From positions 62,001-126,000 of the forward strand of contig SUXS01000008.1 of NCBI GenBank assembly GCA_015060865.1: a stretch of DNA of 64,000 nt, written 5' to 3'. A model generated the notes under the pieces. It had not been told where the DNA came from. It worked only from the letters and a program-made list of their open reading frames with translations, and did not search any database. Position numbers and translations under genes: made by a program. Below are positions 1-8,764 of the stretch, one piece after another; positions within the stretch are counted from its first letter, which is position 1, and every line of letters begins with the position of its first letter. Origin of the DNA: Bacteroidales bacterium (GTDB lineage Bacteria; Bacteroidota; Bacteroidia; Bacteroidales; Bacteroidaceae).

Positions 1-381
1 CACGACCGTCAGTACCGTGACTACCGCTCAGGCGTAGCCAAGCAGCGCTTCGAGACCGAGCTGCAGAAAGCCAAGGATGCAGCACTCGGCGGCACAGGTG
101 TTACTCCCGAACAGCTACAGGCCCTCAAGCATGCTAAGGCCGATGCCATCTGCGCACCGGAGAATGGACAAGTAATTTGGGAAATCTCTGTAGAAGGTCC
201 CTCATCAGCCCCTAACGTAGGGCGCACCTATAAGGAGGGTGAGCTGATGTGCCACATCGCCACACGCTGGGGACAGATGGTTCCTGTCTACGCAGGCTTT
301 TCCGGCCGTCTGGCCGAGGTGACTCCACAGGGAGCCACCGTGATGAAGGGCGATGCCGTGGCATATATAGAGCGTAATTGA
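1..381 (+). CDS. C-terminal end of a carboxylase/decarboxylase-like subunit (5' partial)
   Basis: The frame is open from base 1 and stops with TGA at 379-381, so only the last 126 residues are in the window. A basic, helical stretch (KQRFETELQKAK) is followed by a compact beta-rich end (GQVIWEISVEGP, GFSGRLAEV, VMKGDAVAYIERN) that resembles a biotinyl/lipoyl-like barrel of pyruvate carboxylase B or oxaloacetate decarboxylase alpha subunits. I see no classical AMKM biotinylation motif, so whether this copy is biotinylated is uncertain. The ORF-track entry on the opposite strand (21-227) is a shadow. A hairpin terminator follows 24 bases after the stop. That this is coding is clear; the family is a guess from the shape of the C-terminus. 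Confidence 0.5.
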   Translation, partial: HDRQYRDYRSGVAKQRFETELQKAKDAALGGTGVTPEQLQALKHAKADAICAPENGQVIWEISVEGPSSAPNVGRTYKEGELMCHIATRWGQMVPVYAGFSGRLAEVTPQGATVMKGDAVAYIERN

Positions 382-404
382 AAAGTTGTAATTTTAATAT
401 GAAG

Positions 405-435
405 AGCCGGCCTTGAAGGTCGGCTTTTTCTTTTT
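405..435 (+). terminator. Rho-independent terminator after the first gene
   Basis: AGCCGGCC (405-412), loop TTGAA, GGTCGGCT (418-425) form an 8-bp stem with one G-T pair, followed directly by TTTTTCTTTTT. It ends transcription of the partial gene. Confidence 0.85.
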
Positions 436-666
436 ACATAGGCAGAGGGGGTGTGTGCAGCCTTCCCCTCCGTGCTTACGCGAGAATGGGCTGTGTTCCT
501 TGCGATATTTCCGTATGAATGGTCGGGCGAGCGGAAATATCGAATTGCCTTTAGCCCCTACGGGCGGAGACCTAAAGGTTCTCAGAGGCCATTTTTCACG
601 ATAACTTCCTATCCCCTATCCTTTTAACCCCGATTTCCTTTGTCAGGATTTTTCTCCTTCTCAGAA
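436..666. other. Gene-free spacer
   Basis: No convincing gene. The 63-codon ORF at 413-604 begins inside the terminator and has no recognisable protein features. I see no further structure before the promoter at 667. Confidence 0.5.
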
Positions 667-697
667 TTGGAAGTATCCGATTTTTTGGGTATATTTG
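667..697 (+). promoter_or_regulatory. Bacteroidetes-type promoter of the phosphoesterase gene
   Basis: TTG at 667-669 and TATATTTG at 690-697, 20 nt apart, match the Bacteroidetes -33/-7 pattern. The expected start site lies near 704, about 30 nt before the GTG start of the next gene. Confidence 0.6.
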
Positions 698-733
698 TAG
701 AAGCAATGAGTGTGGCAATAATAAGGTGTATCA

Positions 734-1546
734 GTGACAAAGTCAAGCGACATATATACTCTTAGTTTCCCCAAAGCCAAGAGCGTTTTGGTTTCAGGCG
801 ACATACATGGCGAGTTCAATCAACTTGTCTTCAAGCTCTGTGTACAATACTCCATGCGCGACACCTTGCTCATTGTTGCCGGTGATTGTGGTTTCGGCTT
901 TGACAGTCCAGGCTATTACGACGAGATGGTCAAGAAGAACAGTCGCCGTATGTCTGAGGCTAATAACTGGATAATCTTCGTCAGAGGCAATCACGATAAT
1001 CCCGCCTATTTCGATGGACGTACTTTCCATCATCGTCGTTTCATGGCTGTTCCTGATTATACCATCATACAAGCTTGTCGCCACACCATATTATGTGTGG
1101 GTGGTGCCATCTCCATCGACCGCAACTATCGTCTTCACAAGTGGGAGGAGGACAATCGCCGTACTCATCAGCATGCTGTTCCTAAGGATACTCGCCTCGC
1201 CCGTCATTATTACTGGGCCGACGAGCCGCCAGTATATGATGACGCTATGCTCTCGCGTATCAATGAGTCCTTTGCTGTAGATATTGTTGTCAGCCATACG
1301 GCTCCCACCTTCTGTCAGTTACTGAGCAAGCGAGGATTACTCTCTTTTGCAACGTCTGATGAATCACTGCTTACTGATGTAGAAGCTGAACGCAATACGA
1401 TGACCGATATTTACAATCGCCTTATCCACGATGTCCACCCTATCACGCACTGGTTCTATGGGCACTTCCATCAGTCGTGGCACAACTCCATTGAGGGTGT
1501 GCTCTTCACAATGCTCGACATTATGGAGTTTCGGGAGGTGTATTAA
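734..1546 (+). CDS. Calcineurin-like metallophosphoesterase
   Basis: A 270-residue cytosolic protein with the full metallophosphoesterase motif set in order: GDIHGEF near residue 22, GDCGFG near 50, GNHDNP near 85, SHTAP near 188 and GHFHQS near 243. These Asp, His and Asn residues bind the two metal ions and cleave phosphoesters. The substrate (protein phosphate, nucleotide or nucleic acid) cannot be read from the sequence. No signal peptide or membrane segment is visible. The start is GTG at 734; the nearest upstream ATG (706) is in another frame and the next in-frame Met would remove the first metal motif. It lies 152 bp upstream of the defence cassette, in sequence of less extreme AT content, so a functional link is possible but not shown. 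Confidence 0.88.
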   Translation: MTKSSDIYTLSFPKAKSVLVSGDIHGEFNQLVFKLCVQYSMRDTLLIVAGDCGFGFDSPGYYDEMVKKNSRRMSEANNWIIFVRGNHDNPAYFDGRTFHHRRFMAVPDYTIIQACRHTILCVGGAISIDRNYRLHKWEEDNRRTHQHAVPKDTRLARHYYWADEPPVYDDAMLSRINESFAVDIVVSHTAPTFCQLLSKRGLLSFATSDESLLTDVEAERNTMTDIYNRLIHDVHPITHWFYGHFHQSWHNSIEGVLFTMLDIMEFREVY

Positions 1547-1639
1547 AGCAGTAAACTGTTTGACCCGATAACCAAGCTGCTTTCTCGAACTGTTAAAATA
1601 AATCCGCTGTGTGATAGGCTGACTTTAGATATTATTTTG

Positions 1640-1647
1640 TAGATTTG
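1640..1647 (+). promoter_or_regulatory. Likely -7 element of the defence cassette promoter
   Basis: TAGATTTG fits TAnnTTTG and lies about 50 nt before the ATG of the HTH regulator. No clean -33 TTG is seen at the expected distance; TTTAG at 1623-1627 is the nearest candidate. The region downstream is very AT-rich. Confidence 0.4.
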
Positions 1648-1698
1648 CAGTTGTAAAATGTAAATATATTTACATAGTAATTAAATATGTTATAATAT

Positions 1699-1899
1699 AT
1701 GGCAAATCTTAATCGAATAAAAGTAGTACTTGTTGAGCAGCAGAAAACTGGTAAATGGCTATCAGTGCAGTTGGGAAAGTCTACATGTACTGTCAGTAAA
1801 TGGTGCAGTAACACTACTCAGCCAGACTTGGTAACCCTAGACAAAATCGCCACATTATTAAATGTGGATATCCGAGAACTAATTATGCCTTCGAAATAA
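1699..1899 (+). CDS. XRE/Cro-type HTH regulator of the R-M cassette
   Basis: A 66-residue protein consisting almost only of a helix-turn-helix. LSVQLGKSTCTVSKWCSN reads as the two core helices and DLVTLDKIATLLNVDIRELI as the following helices, the usual ending of the HTH_3 family. Small proteins of this kind are typical controller (C) proteins of restriction-modification systems, setting the timing between methylation and cleavage. It is the first gene of the AT-rich cassette, 83 bp before the methyltransferase on the same strand, which supports that role. Its operator is not identified. Codon use is AT-rich like the genes that follow and unlike the GC-richer flanks. Confidence 0.8.
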   Translation: MANLNRIKVVLVEQQKTGKWLSVQLGKSTCTVSKWCSNTTQPDLVTLDKIATLLNVDIRELIMPSK

Positions 1900-1982
1900 A
1901 TTACTGCCGCTAAACCTTTGATAGGAATATTAAGGATTTGTTTTGTCTTATAAAAGGTTAGAAAAGTTTTGATTATATTATT

Positions 1983-3323
1983 ATGCATAAGAATAAATAT
2001 ACATTTATTGATTTATTTGCTGGATTAGGAGGTTTCCATCTTGCGCTTAAGAAATTGGGATATGAATGTGTATTTGCCTCAGAATTACGAGAAGACCTAC
2101 GAAAACTGTACGCAATAAACTATCCAGGAACAAGAATTGAAGGGGATATAACAAAAATTAGCCCCAAAGATATTCCTGACCACGATATCCTTTGCGCAGG
2201 ATTCCCTTGTCAACCTTTTAGTCAAGCAGGATTCCGAATGGGATTCGATGACGAAAAAAGAGGGAATATGTTTTATTACATAAGGGATATTTTGCACGAA
2301 AAGGCTCCTCGATTTCTCCTTTTGGAGAATGTGGCAAATTTGGAAGGTCATGACAATGGCCATACATGGAAAACCATTGAGAGAGAACTCCATGATGTTG
2401 GTTATGAGATTGACAAGAAGGTTCTTTCTCCACATCAATTTGGTATTCCTCAACATCGAAAACGCATATACATTGTTGGTGTTCGAAAAGATATCGGCAA
2501 CTTAGAAGGATTTGAGTTTCCCATACCAACGAATAAGCCTTGTGACATACATGATATTATTGATGAAAATGAAAGTGAATATATACCACTGAAAGAAGAA
2601 ACTCGTCAATATATAGAGATTTGGAATGAATTTGTACAACTTGCTGCAAAAAATCATTGTAAACTTCCAGGATTTCCCATATGGGCAATGGAATTTGGGG
2701 CAACCTACGATTACGAAGATGTTCCTCCTTGTCATCAAAGAGCAAAGCAATTGAAGGGGAAACGGGGAAAACTCGGTAGAGTAATTACCGGCAAAAGTCA
2801 TTCTCAGATGATGGCTCAACTTCCAATATATGCGCAAGATATACGAAAAGAAGGTGAAAAATTCCAAGACTGGAAGATTCGTTACATTAAACAGAATAGA
2901 GAATTCTACGCAAATAATAAGAATTGGATTGACACATGGATTGATAAAATACAGAACTTTCAAAATAGCCACATGAAGTTTGAGTGGAATTGCGGAAGTG
3001 ATGCAGATATGACTTTGGAAGATAAAATAATCCAATTTAGAGCATCAGGTATTAGGGTGAAATTACCCACTTTTTCACCAGCATTAAACCTAGTCGGAAC
3101 GCAAATACCTATATTTCCTTGGGCACATGTTCCTGATTCCGATTTAAAAGGTAGATATATGACCGTCAAAGAAGCTGCAAAGATACAAGGAATGGAAGAA
3201 CTTTCTTTTGAGAATGAAAACTATCAAATGAGTGCAACAAGAAGTTTTGAGGCTCTTGGAAATGCTGTAAATGTAGAAATAGTGCGTATTATCGCAGAAG
3301 ATTTAATGGATTTTGTTAAATGA
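1983..3323 (+). CDS. DNA (cytosine-5) methyltransferase of the defence cassette
   Basis: A 446-residue C5 cytosine methyltransferase (Dcm/HhaI family) that transfers a methyl group from S-adenosylmethionine to cytosine in a specific DNA site. Motif I LFAGLGG at residues 11-17 binds the cofactor. Motif IV GFPCQPFSQ carries the catalytic Cys76. Motif VI ENV is at 115-117, motif VIII QHRKR at 157-161, and motif X FEALGNAVN lies near the C-terminus. The stretch from about 180 to 370 is longer than in minimal enzymes and should contain the target recognition domain, so the recognised sequence cannot be predicted here. The stop codon overlaps the next start (ATGA), showing translational coupling with the ATPase gene. 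In this context it most likely protects self DNA. Confidence 0.95.
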   Translation: MHKNKYTFIDLFAGLGGFHLALKKLGYECVFASELREDLRKLYAINYPGTRIEGDITKISPKDIPDHDILCAGFPCQPFSQAGFRMGFDDEKRGNMFYYIRDILHEKAPRFLLLENVANLEGHDNGHTWKTIERELHDVGYEIDKKVLSPHQFGIPQHRKRIYIVGVRKDIGNLEGFEFPIPTNKPCDIHDIIDENESEYIPLKEETRQYIEIWNEFVQLAAKNHCKLPGFPIWAMEFGATYDYEDVPPCHQRAKQLKGKRGKLGRVITGKSHSQMMAQLPIYAQDIRKEGEKFQDWKIRYIKQNREFYANNKNWIDTWIDKIQNFQNSHMKFEWNCGSDADMTLEDKIIQFRASGIRVKLPTFSPALNLVGTQIPIFPWAHVPDSDLKGRYMTVKEAAKIQGMEELSFENENYQMSATRSFEALGNAVNVEIVRIIAEDLMDFVK

Positions 3324-4900
3324 TGAGTATGGAAAAAAACATTGAAATACAGGAATTGAATATTCAGCCTCAAGCTGGCGTTATCGGTGTATTCTCAAGG
3401 CTCAACTATAAACCGTGGTATGCTATTGCAGAGTTTGTAGATAATTCTACGCAGTCTTTCTATTCTCATCAACAAGAACTTGCTGATGCAGGCATTAATG
3501 ACATTGTGGTTTCAATAAATTATGATGTAGAGAACGATGTACTTATAATTATGGATACAGCCTTTGGCATGGAAATAGAAGATTTTGCCAGAGCGGTAAA
3601 GATAGATTCACCACCAGATGACAAAACAGGACGTAACGAGTTTGGCATGGGATTAAAGACTGCTGCATCATGGTTTGGCAACATTTGGTCTGTGCGTTCC
3701 ACACAATTCGGTTCTAACCATGAATATTATACGGAAATCAACATACCAGAATTACGCAGCAATAATATTAACAGCGTTACTATCAAACGTACCATTGTTG
3801 ATCCTAGTTCTCATGGTACGACAATAATTATCCGAGAAGTCACTAAAAAAATAGGCTCTGCAAGGACAAAAAACAAAATAACGGAATTACTTAAAAGTAT
3901 GTATCGCCGCGATTTGAATAATGGACTTGTACGTATCTTATACGATGGTGAACCTTTGTTCTATGATGAATACGATTGCCTATCGTTCAGAAATCAAACA
4001 TGGAGAAAGAACATAGACTTCAAATTTGAATTTGACGGTCATAACCATCATGTCGTTGGTTTTGTTGGAATATTAGCACATGGTGGATTCGGACGAGCTG
4101 GATTTGCATTGTTCCGGAGAAATCGAGTAGTAGTAGGTGGGGAAGAGTTTAACTATAAACCTGATGAAATCTTCGGACAGGCTCAAAGTACTATTGCTCA
4201 CAAATTGTTTGGGGAACTGGACTTGGATGACTTTCCAATCAATCAAGCAAAAGACGGTTTCGTTTGGGATGATGGACTTGAAGAAGAGTTTATCAATCAA
4301 CTAAAAATTCATATCAAAGAATATATTGAGATTGCCAAGATTACAAATAAAGACCGAGAAAAAGAAGAATCCACCTCTAAAAGCGTATCGGACAATGTGC
4401 AGAGTCAGGTTCAAGATGCGATAGAACATTCATTGGGAAAACAGACTAAAACGCCAGAGCCATCGTTTTTTGATATCCTTTCAAATACAGAGCCTGAAGA
4501 TGGACAATCTGAACTTGATTTATACAAAGAATATCAAGCAGAACAAAATAATCAGCCAGAAGTCATAGATGACAAAGTCCGCACATATCCAATCCAAATG
4601 GATGGTGCTAGCAAATGTACTATATCTGTTCGCTGGACATTGGGTAATTCCTCTACATGGATTAAGGTTGATGCAGAAGAAGATGGAAGTAAGGCCGACA
4701 TACAACTCAACATAAACCATCCTTTCTTTAAACCATATTCCGAAAAAGAGGATTTCAAATCTGTACTGGAAAAGTTTGCAATAGCATTTGCTTTAGCAGA
4801 AATACGTGCAAAAAGAAATGCAGATGCGGAAGGTCGGATAAGCCCTAACGCTTTTAGAACTCATATAAATAATTACTTAAGAGAATTAACAGATGAATAG
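3320..4900 (+). CDS. MutL/MORC-like GHKL ATPase of the defence cassette
   Basis: A 526-residue protein with an N-terminal Bergerat-fold (GHKL) ATP-binding domain. The N box E38-x-x-D41-N42 lies in AIAEFVDNSTQ, the G1 box is DTAFGM at residues 79-84, and the G2 region is GRNEFGMGLKTAASWFG. The G1 box has the relaxed D-x-x-x-G form seen in MORC-type ATPases. The middle third (HHVVGFVGILAHGG, GFALFRRNRVVVGG) fits the S5-like second domain that follows the ATPase in MutL and MORC. A charged linker near 340-420 precedes a C-terminal alpha/beta part. Iyer, Abhiman and Aravind described MutL-like ATPases in R-M operons with Z1 proteins, matching this neighbourhood. It overlaps its neighbours by 4 bp upstream and 8 bp downstream. 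By analogy it may work as an ATP-gated DNA clamp. Confidence 0.88.
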   Translation: MMSMEKNIEIQELNIQPQAGVIGVFSRLNYKPWYAIAEFVDNSTQSFYSHQQELADAGINDIVVSINYDVENDVLIIMDTAFGMEIEDFARAVKIDSPPDDKTGRNEFGMGLKTAASWFGNIWSVRSTQFGSNHEYYTEINIPELRSNNINSVTIKRTIVDPSSHGTTIIIREVTKKIGSARTKNKITELLKSMYRRDLNNGLVRILYDGEPLFYDEYDCLSFRNQTWRKNIDFKFEFDGHNHHVVGFVGILAHGGFGRAGFALFRRNRVVVGGEEFNYKPDEIFGQAQSTIAHKLFGELDLDDFPINQAKDGFVWDDGLEEEFINQLKIHIKEYIEIAKITNKDREKEESTSKSVSDNVQSQVQDAIEHSLGKQTKTPEPSFFDILSNTEPEDGQSELDLYKEYQAEQNNQPEVIDDKVRTYPIQMDGASKCTISVRWTLGNSSTWIKVDAEEDGSKADIQLNINHPFFKPYSEKEDFKSVLEKFAIAFALAEIRAKRNADAEGRISPNAFRTHINNYLRELTDE

Positions 4901-7070
4901 TATGGAACAATATAACGTAAAGAGAACAGACGCAATACAACCTGTCGTCGAAGGAAGATATTTCACACGTATTCATCAAAGGCAAATTGATGCTTATGGT
5001 GAGATAGGTGCAAATAATATTGTTCAGAATGTACGTGCAACATATGGAAAACTCATGCATCAGCTTCGTGCAGGATTGTACGAGAATCATAATTCTCTAT
5101 TAGTAGGTAAAGTCCAATCTGGAAAAACCTCTAATTTGGAGTTGTTGACAGCATTAGCTTTTGATAATGGATATAATTTCTTGCTTATTTTTGGAGGATA
5201 TGACAAAGAATTGTTGCGTCAAAGTACGGAACGTTTTGGAACCACTTTTGAAACAGCAGGAGGTGAAGATGTTCTTTATTCAGAGAATCCTGTTCTATTT
5301 ACCACGAATGATCCAACTAAGGAATCTGTTCCCATCAATAGTTTAGATTCAGATTTTGCAAAGCAATTGATTGAAGAAAAGCGGCCAATTATCATTACTT
5401 GCCTTAAACGGCCACCTGCAATGCAAATTGCCCTGAAAGTTATAAGCAAAATTCAGGAATCTGTATCTGGTATAGTACCTTTTATCATCGATGATGAAGG
5501 GGATCAAGCCAGTTTAAATACAGCAAAAGACAAGGCTCGCAATTCAACTCCAACTTATAAGACAATTGTAAAGATTAAGGAGGTATTGGGAAACCCTCTC
5601 TATCTTTCAGTAACAGCAACTCCTCAAGCCAATATTTTTCAAGAAGATATCAGTGCTTTAAATCCCGCTTCAATTCATACGGTTCAACCTGGTACAGGAT
5701 ATGATGGCGCAAGTATATACCACCTATCGGAAAATGATATTATCGAGGATGTCTCAGATACGGACTCACCCTTGCGGATATCAAATTCTTTGAAAGAGGC
5801 AATTTACTACTTTTTTATAGCAAGTGCTATTAAAAGGTTGAGATTTCCTAGCAAAAAAGACAAACGCTCCGATATGATTATTCATGTTGATAGAACAGTA
5901 GTGGCTCATGGTAGTATTTATTCAGCCATTCATGATATGCTAGGGGAGATAAAACAAGCTTTCCTTGAAGAGGATTCTGTAGATTTTTATGTTAATATCA
6001 TAAGGAAGTGTTATGATAAATATCTTCCACAAGAAGTTCGCAAACAATATCCATTAGATAATATTCTCATTTCTGAAATATCCCAAGCGATACAATCAAC
6101 AGGTGCAATACTACAAAATGGAATAGGGAAGCATACGAAAGAAATAGAATTAACAAAATTGCATAAAATCTATATTGGTGGTGATCTTCTTCAACGCGGT
6201 TTGACGTTCTCCAACTTAATAGTTTCCTATTTTACGCGTTTTGCTAAAAGTGGTGGTAATATGGATACCACATTGCAAAGAGCGCGGTGGTTTGGATATA
6301 GAAGTAAGTATTTAGATTTGTGCAAAATATTCACAACAGTTGAAATTGCCAAAGAATTCACTGCTCTTGCAGAAATTGAAGATGACTTATGGGAACAATT
6401 TGACGATGTAGGAAATGGGGTTCTGGAAATTAAAGACATTATTATACAAGCTGAAAGCACGAAACAAAAACCAACGGCTAAAAATAAAGCCAAATTTAAA
6501 AGAATATCATTTAAGAATCGTTGGATAAAACAGAAGTTTTTGGTGGTGGATGATGTTGAAATTTCGTCTAATAACAACCGCGTTAATGATCTCATCTCAT
6601 CAATAACAACTTGGCGTTCAACAAATGCAGGTAGTACAACCGGAGTAGAAACAGCCAAGTATGCAATGTTTACGGCTGAGCAGTTAATAACTCTCATAGA
6701 ATCTATTGACACTGCTTTTGATCGCGAACCATTTAACAAGAGGCCTGTACTTGAATTGATGGGCTCATCCGATATTCCTGTTATCCTAATGTGGACAGAT
6801 GAAAATGATAAAGTACGCTATCGTTCTATTTACAATGATGCTGCACATGACAGGATTAAAGCGCTACATCAAGGCGCAAATACCACGGATTCAAGTCGAC
6901 TGACATATCTTGGCGACCAAAAGGTTGTAGTAGATCCAGATAAAGTTAACATTCAGATTCACTATATTTCTCCAGGCTTAACAAAAACGAATCGTATAAA
7001 GAAAGATCAGTATATGTTTGCAATATACATTCCCAAAAATAAAGTTTATTTCGTAAAAGATAATGATTGA
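4893..7070 (+). CDS. Z1-domain superfamily II helicase-like ATPase
   Basis: A 725-residue P-loop protein of the Z1 family. Walker A GKVQSGKT is at residues 72-79, an unusual Walker B DDEGD at 200-204, the motif III-like TATPQ at 241-245, and the C-terminal RecA-like motifs GGDLLQRGLT at 429-438 and QRARWFGYR at 462-470 with an arginine-finger candidate. Z1 proteins are known from DNA methylase operons with MutL-type ATPases and are thought to move on or remodel DNA; no biochemical activity can be read directly here. The last 200 residues have no motif I recognise. The gene overlaps both neighbours by 8 bp, so the cassette is translated as a unit. There is no sign of frameshift, and all ATPase motifs look intact. 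Confidence 0.9.
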   Translation: MNSMEQYNVKRTDAIQPVVEGRYFTRIHQRQIDAYGEIGANNIVQNVRATYGKLMHQLRAGLYENHNSLLVGKVQSGKTSNLELLTALAFDNGYNFLLIFGGYDKELLRQSTERFGTTFETAGGEDVLYSENPVLFTTNDPTKESVPINSLDSDFAKQLIEEKRPIIITCLKRPPAMQIALKVISKIQESVSGIVPFIIDDEGDQASLNTAKDKARNSTPTYKTIVKIKEVLGNPLYLSVTATPQANIFQEDISALNPASIHTVQPGTGYDGASIYHLSENDIIEDVSDTDSPLRISNSLKEAIYYFFIASAIKRLRFPSKKDKRSDMIIHVDRTVVAHGSIYSAIHDMLGEIKQAFLEEDSVDFYVNIIRKCYDKYLPQEVRKQYPLDNILISEISQAIQSTGAILQNGIGKHTKEIELTKLHKIYIGGDLLQRGLTFSNLIVSYFTRFAKSGGNMDTTLQRARWFGYRSKYLDLCKIFTTVEIAKEFTALAEIEDDLWEQFDDVGNGVLEIKDIIIQAESTKQKPTAKNKAKFKRISFKNRWIKQKFLVVDDVEISSNNNRVNDLISSITTWRSTNAGSTTGVETAKYAMFTAEQLITLIESIDTAFDREPFNKRPVLELMGSSDIPVILMWTDENDKVRYRSIYNDAAHDRIKALHQGANTTDSSRLTYLGDQKVVVDPDKVNIQIHYISPGLTKTNRIKKDQYMFAIYIPKNKVYFVKDND

Positions 7071-7998
7071 AATAAAAAAACTCCTCGAGAAAATACAGAT
7101 TATTCCACGGGATTGTACCCTTTATCTATTAGAAACATTCCCCTGTGGAACTGGTTTGTTTGCCTCCAATGGAAAGGTCCTTTATTTAGTGCCCAATAAT
7201 GAAGGCTGTATGCCATTAAGTATCAAGACTGAGTATTTATGGGTAGAGACCAATATTTTCGTATCAGCATTTAATCCTTCAGTATCTTCATTTGAGGATG
7301 GTTACTACAACTTCATAGAACTTCAATTGTCGGCGCTAAATGATGTTGAGGCAAATCTAAATGCATTTGTCAACTTATGTTTGGCTCATGCTACATATAC
7401 TCACGGAAAGGATTTTATGCCATTCTTTGATTCTCTTGTGTCACTATTCCAACTTCCAAGAGAACAGCAATATAAAAATCTAGTTGGGCTTATGGGAGAA
7501 TTGTTGTTAATAGAACATGTCTATCAAAACTACAATGAGGATTTGTCTCCATTTTGGCATACTAATGGAACGTCGTCCAGACTGGATTTTACTTGCCCCT
7601 TCGCTAATCTAGAAATTAAAACTACAGCAAGCGATTCTTTGAGTTTTACAATCAAACATAATCAACTATTTGTGGATTTAAAGGATAATGTTCTCGTTGC
7701 TGTTAGAATAGAAGAGAATAATTCAGGCAGAACACTTGAAGAGGTAATAACGCGGTTGCTACAAGATTCACAAATATGCAATGGCATGCAATTTAGTATC
7801 AACATTGAGAAAGAGAAGAGGCGTATATCACCTTCAGAAATAAGCAGCAAACGATTTGCACTTAGGAAGATAAGTTTCTATCGTGCTATTGATATTAATC
7901 CCTTTGTAGACGTTCCTGATTGTGTGGAAAACTTGTCGTATAAGTTGAATCTATTGTCGTTTCCAGAAATCACATTTAATGATGTGATTCGTCGATGA
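7063..7998 (+). CDS. DUF4420-type PD-(D/E)XK nuclease
   Basis: A 311-residue protein whose core fits the PD-(D/E)XK nuclease fold: GLMGELLLIE with Glu146 in a helix, SSRLDF with Asp175, and ANLEIKTT with Glu184-x-Lys186. This E...D...ExK arrangement is typical of restriction endonucleases, and its place beside a Z1 protein matches the DUF4420 family. It is therefore the likely effector that cuts unmodified DNA. The N-terminal 130 residues are beta-rich and may bind DNA or a partner. It is the last gene of the cassette, starting inside the Z1 gene (8-bp overlap). The next clear large gene begins more than 1 kb downstream. Assignment to DUF4420 rests on context and the motif, not on a search. 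Confidence 0.82.
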   Translation: MIEIKKLLEKIQIIPRDCTLYLLETFPCGTGLFASNGKVLYLVPNNEGCMPLSIKTEYLWVETNIFVSAFNPSVSSFEDGYYNFIELQLSALNDVEANLNAFVNLCLAHATYTHGKDFMPFFDSLVSLFQLPREQQYKNLVGLMGELLLIEHVYQNYNEDLSPFWHTNGTSSRLDFTCPFANLEIKTTASDSLSFTIKHNQLFVDLKDNVLVAVRIEENNSGRTLEEVITRLLQDSQICNGMQFSINIEKEKRRISPSEISSKRFALRKISFYRAIDINPFVDVPDCVENLSYKLNLLSFPEITFNDVIRR

Positions 7999-8290
7999 AT
8001 ATCCAATCAAAAAGCAAGACTCCCGAACTGCTATCATCGATTTAGTAATTACGAGAAGTGGATGCCAAAGGTCAGGAGTAGTGAAACTCGCATACAAAAT
8101 AGAATAATCATTAAATACAATGAAGAAAAAAATCTCTCTCAGAAGAAGGAAATTAAGCGCCGATAAATTATAATCAATTGAAAATTTTGGGGTTGCTGAT
8201 GGCAATATGTACCTAACAAAAGTGGTTGCAATCTGTACCCCACCAGCTCCAATAAGATAAATATAAATACTCCAAGAACTCTTTCTTCTC
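7999..8290. other. Gene-free right edge of the defence cassette
   Basis: AT-rich stretch without a believable gene. A 16-codon ATG frame runs directly from the end of the nuclease gene. The 113-codon minus ORF (7951-8292) overlaps the nuclease gene and looks like a shadow. An AIPR-type gene, part of the described mza systems, is not seen here. Confidence 0.5.
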
Positions 8291-8461
8291 ATGCCCTTCT
8301 ACGACGTACAAATAACCACGGATTTGGGTGAGACGGTGGTGCTGCAGATTGCAGCATCGTCGCCCGAGGAGGCGGAACTCACTGCCATCCATATGGTGGA
8401 GATGGGGCAGGCCGATGTGGAGGGGACGTGTGTGGTGGAATGCTTTGCGGAACACGCTTAG
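8291..8461 (+). CDS. Small acidic protein, 56 residues (below ORF-track cutoff)
   Basis: ATG at 8291 to TAG at 8459-8461 gives MPFYDVQITTDLGETVVLQI followed by ASSPEEAELTAIHMVEMGQA and a short C-terminal strand. The pattern is strand-strand-helix-strand, and codon use is GC-rich like the resident genes, not like the AT-rich cassette. The length and the VxIT...EEAE...A layout recall small DpnD/PcfM-type proteins found on mobile elements and near restriction systems, but the match is loose and only by eye. No clear ribosome binding site or promoter is seen. It may be a real small gene at the border of the island or the remnant of a larger one. Confidence 0.45.
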   Translation: MPFYDVQITTDLGETVVLQIAASSPEEAELTAIHMVEMGQADVEGTCVVECFAEHA

Positions 8462-8601
8462 CGTGGACAAAAACGATAATTATGCTGCAAAGCTACTGAT
8501 GCGATGGATTAAGGGGATTTGATGTAAAAAGAGGTGTTTGGCCTTTTTGAGTCAAGGTGTCGGTAGTTGGGCGTAATAAACTGTATTGCTGCTGTTTGCC
8601 G

Positions 8602-8629
8602 ACCGACACCCCCGTTGCGGGGTGTCGGT
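8602..8629. repeat. Perfect 11-bp hairpin of the ACCGACAC family
   Basis: ACCGACACCCC (8602-8612), loop CGTTGC, GGGGTGTCGGT (8619-8629). No long T tract follows, so it is not a typical terminator. The same unit recurs at 8556-8565 and 8918-8965. Confidence 0.7.
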
Positions 8630-8732
8630 GTTTCATACCCTGTGGCGAGCAACATTTATTGTACCTGCAAGGTAAGTTGCGTGTACCTATAGTAACAGAT
8701 TATACAAGTTACCTGTAGCTAATGGAATTATT

Positions 8733-8764
8733 GCAAGGCTCTGATCAAAATGTCAGAGCCTTGC
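8733..8764. repeat. Perfect 12-bp hairpin
   Basis: GCAAGGCTCTGA (8733-8744), 8-nt loop, TCAGAGCCTTGC (8753-8764). CAAAATGTCAGA (8746-8757) also pairs with TCTGACATTTTG at 8842-8853, so two alternative foldings share the same bases. Confidence 0.7.

Noticed and set aside
413-604. 63-codon ORF after the first gene
   Set aside because: Begins in the terminator loop and has no protein-like pattern.
7951-8292. 113-codon minus ORF at the end of the defence cassette
   Set aside because: Overlaps the nuclease gene and has an implausible composition; considered as a missing AIPR gene and dismissed because of length and lack of any motif.
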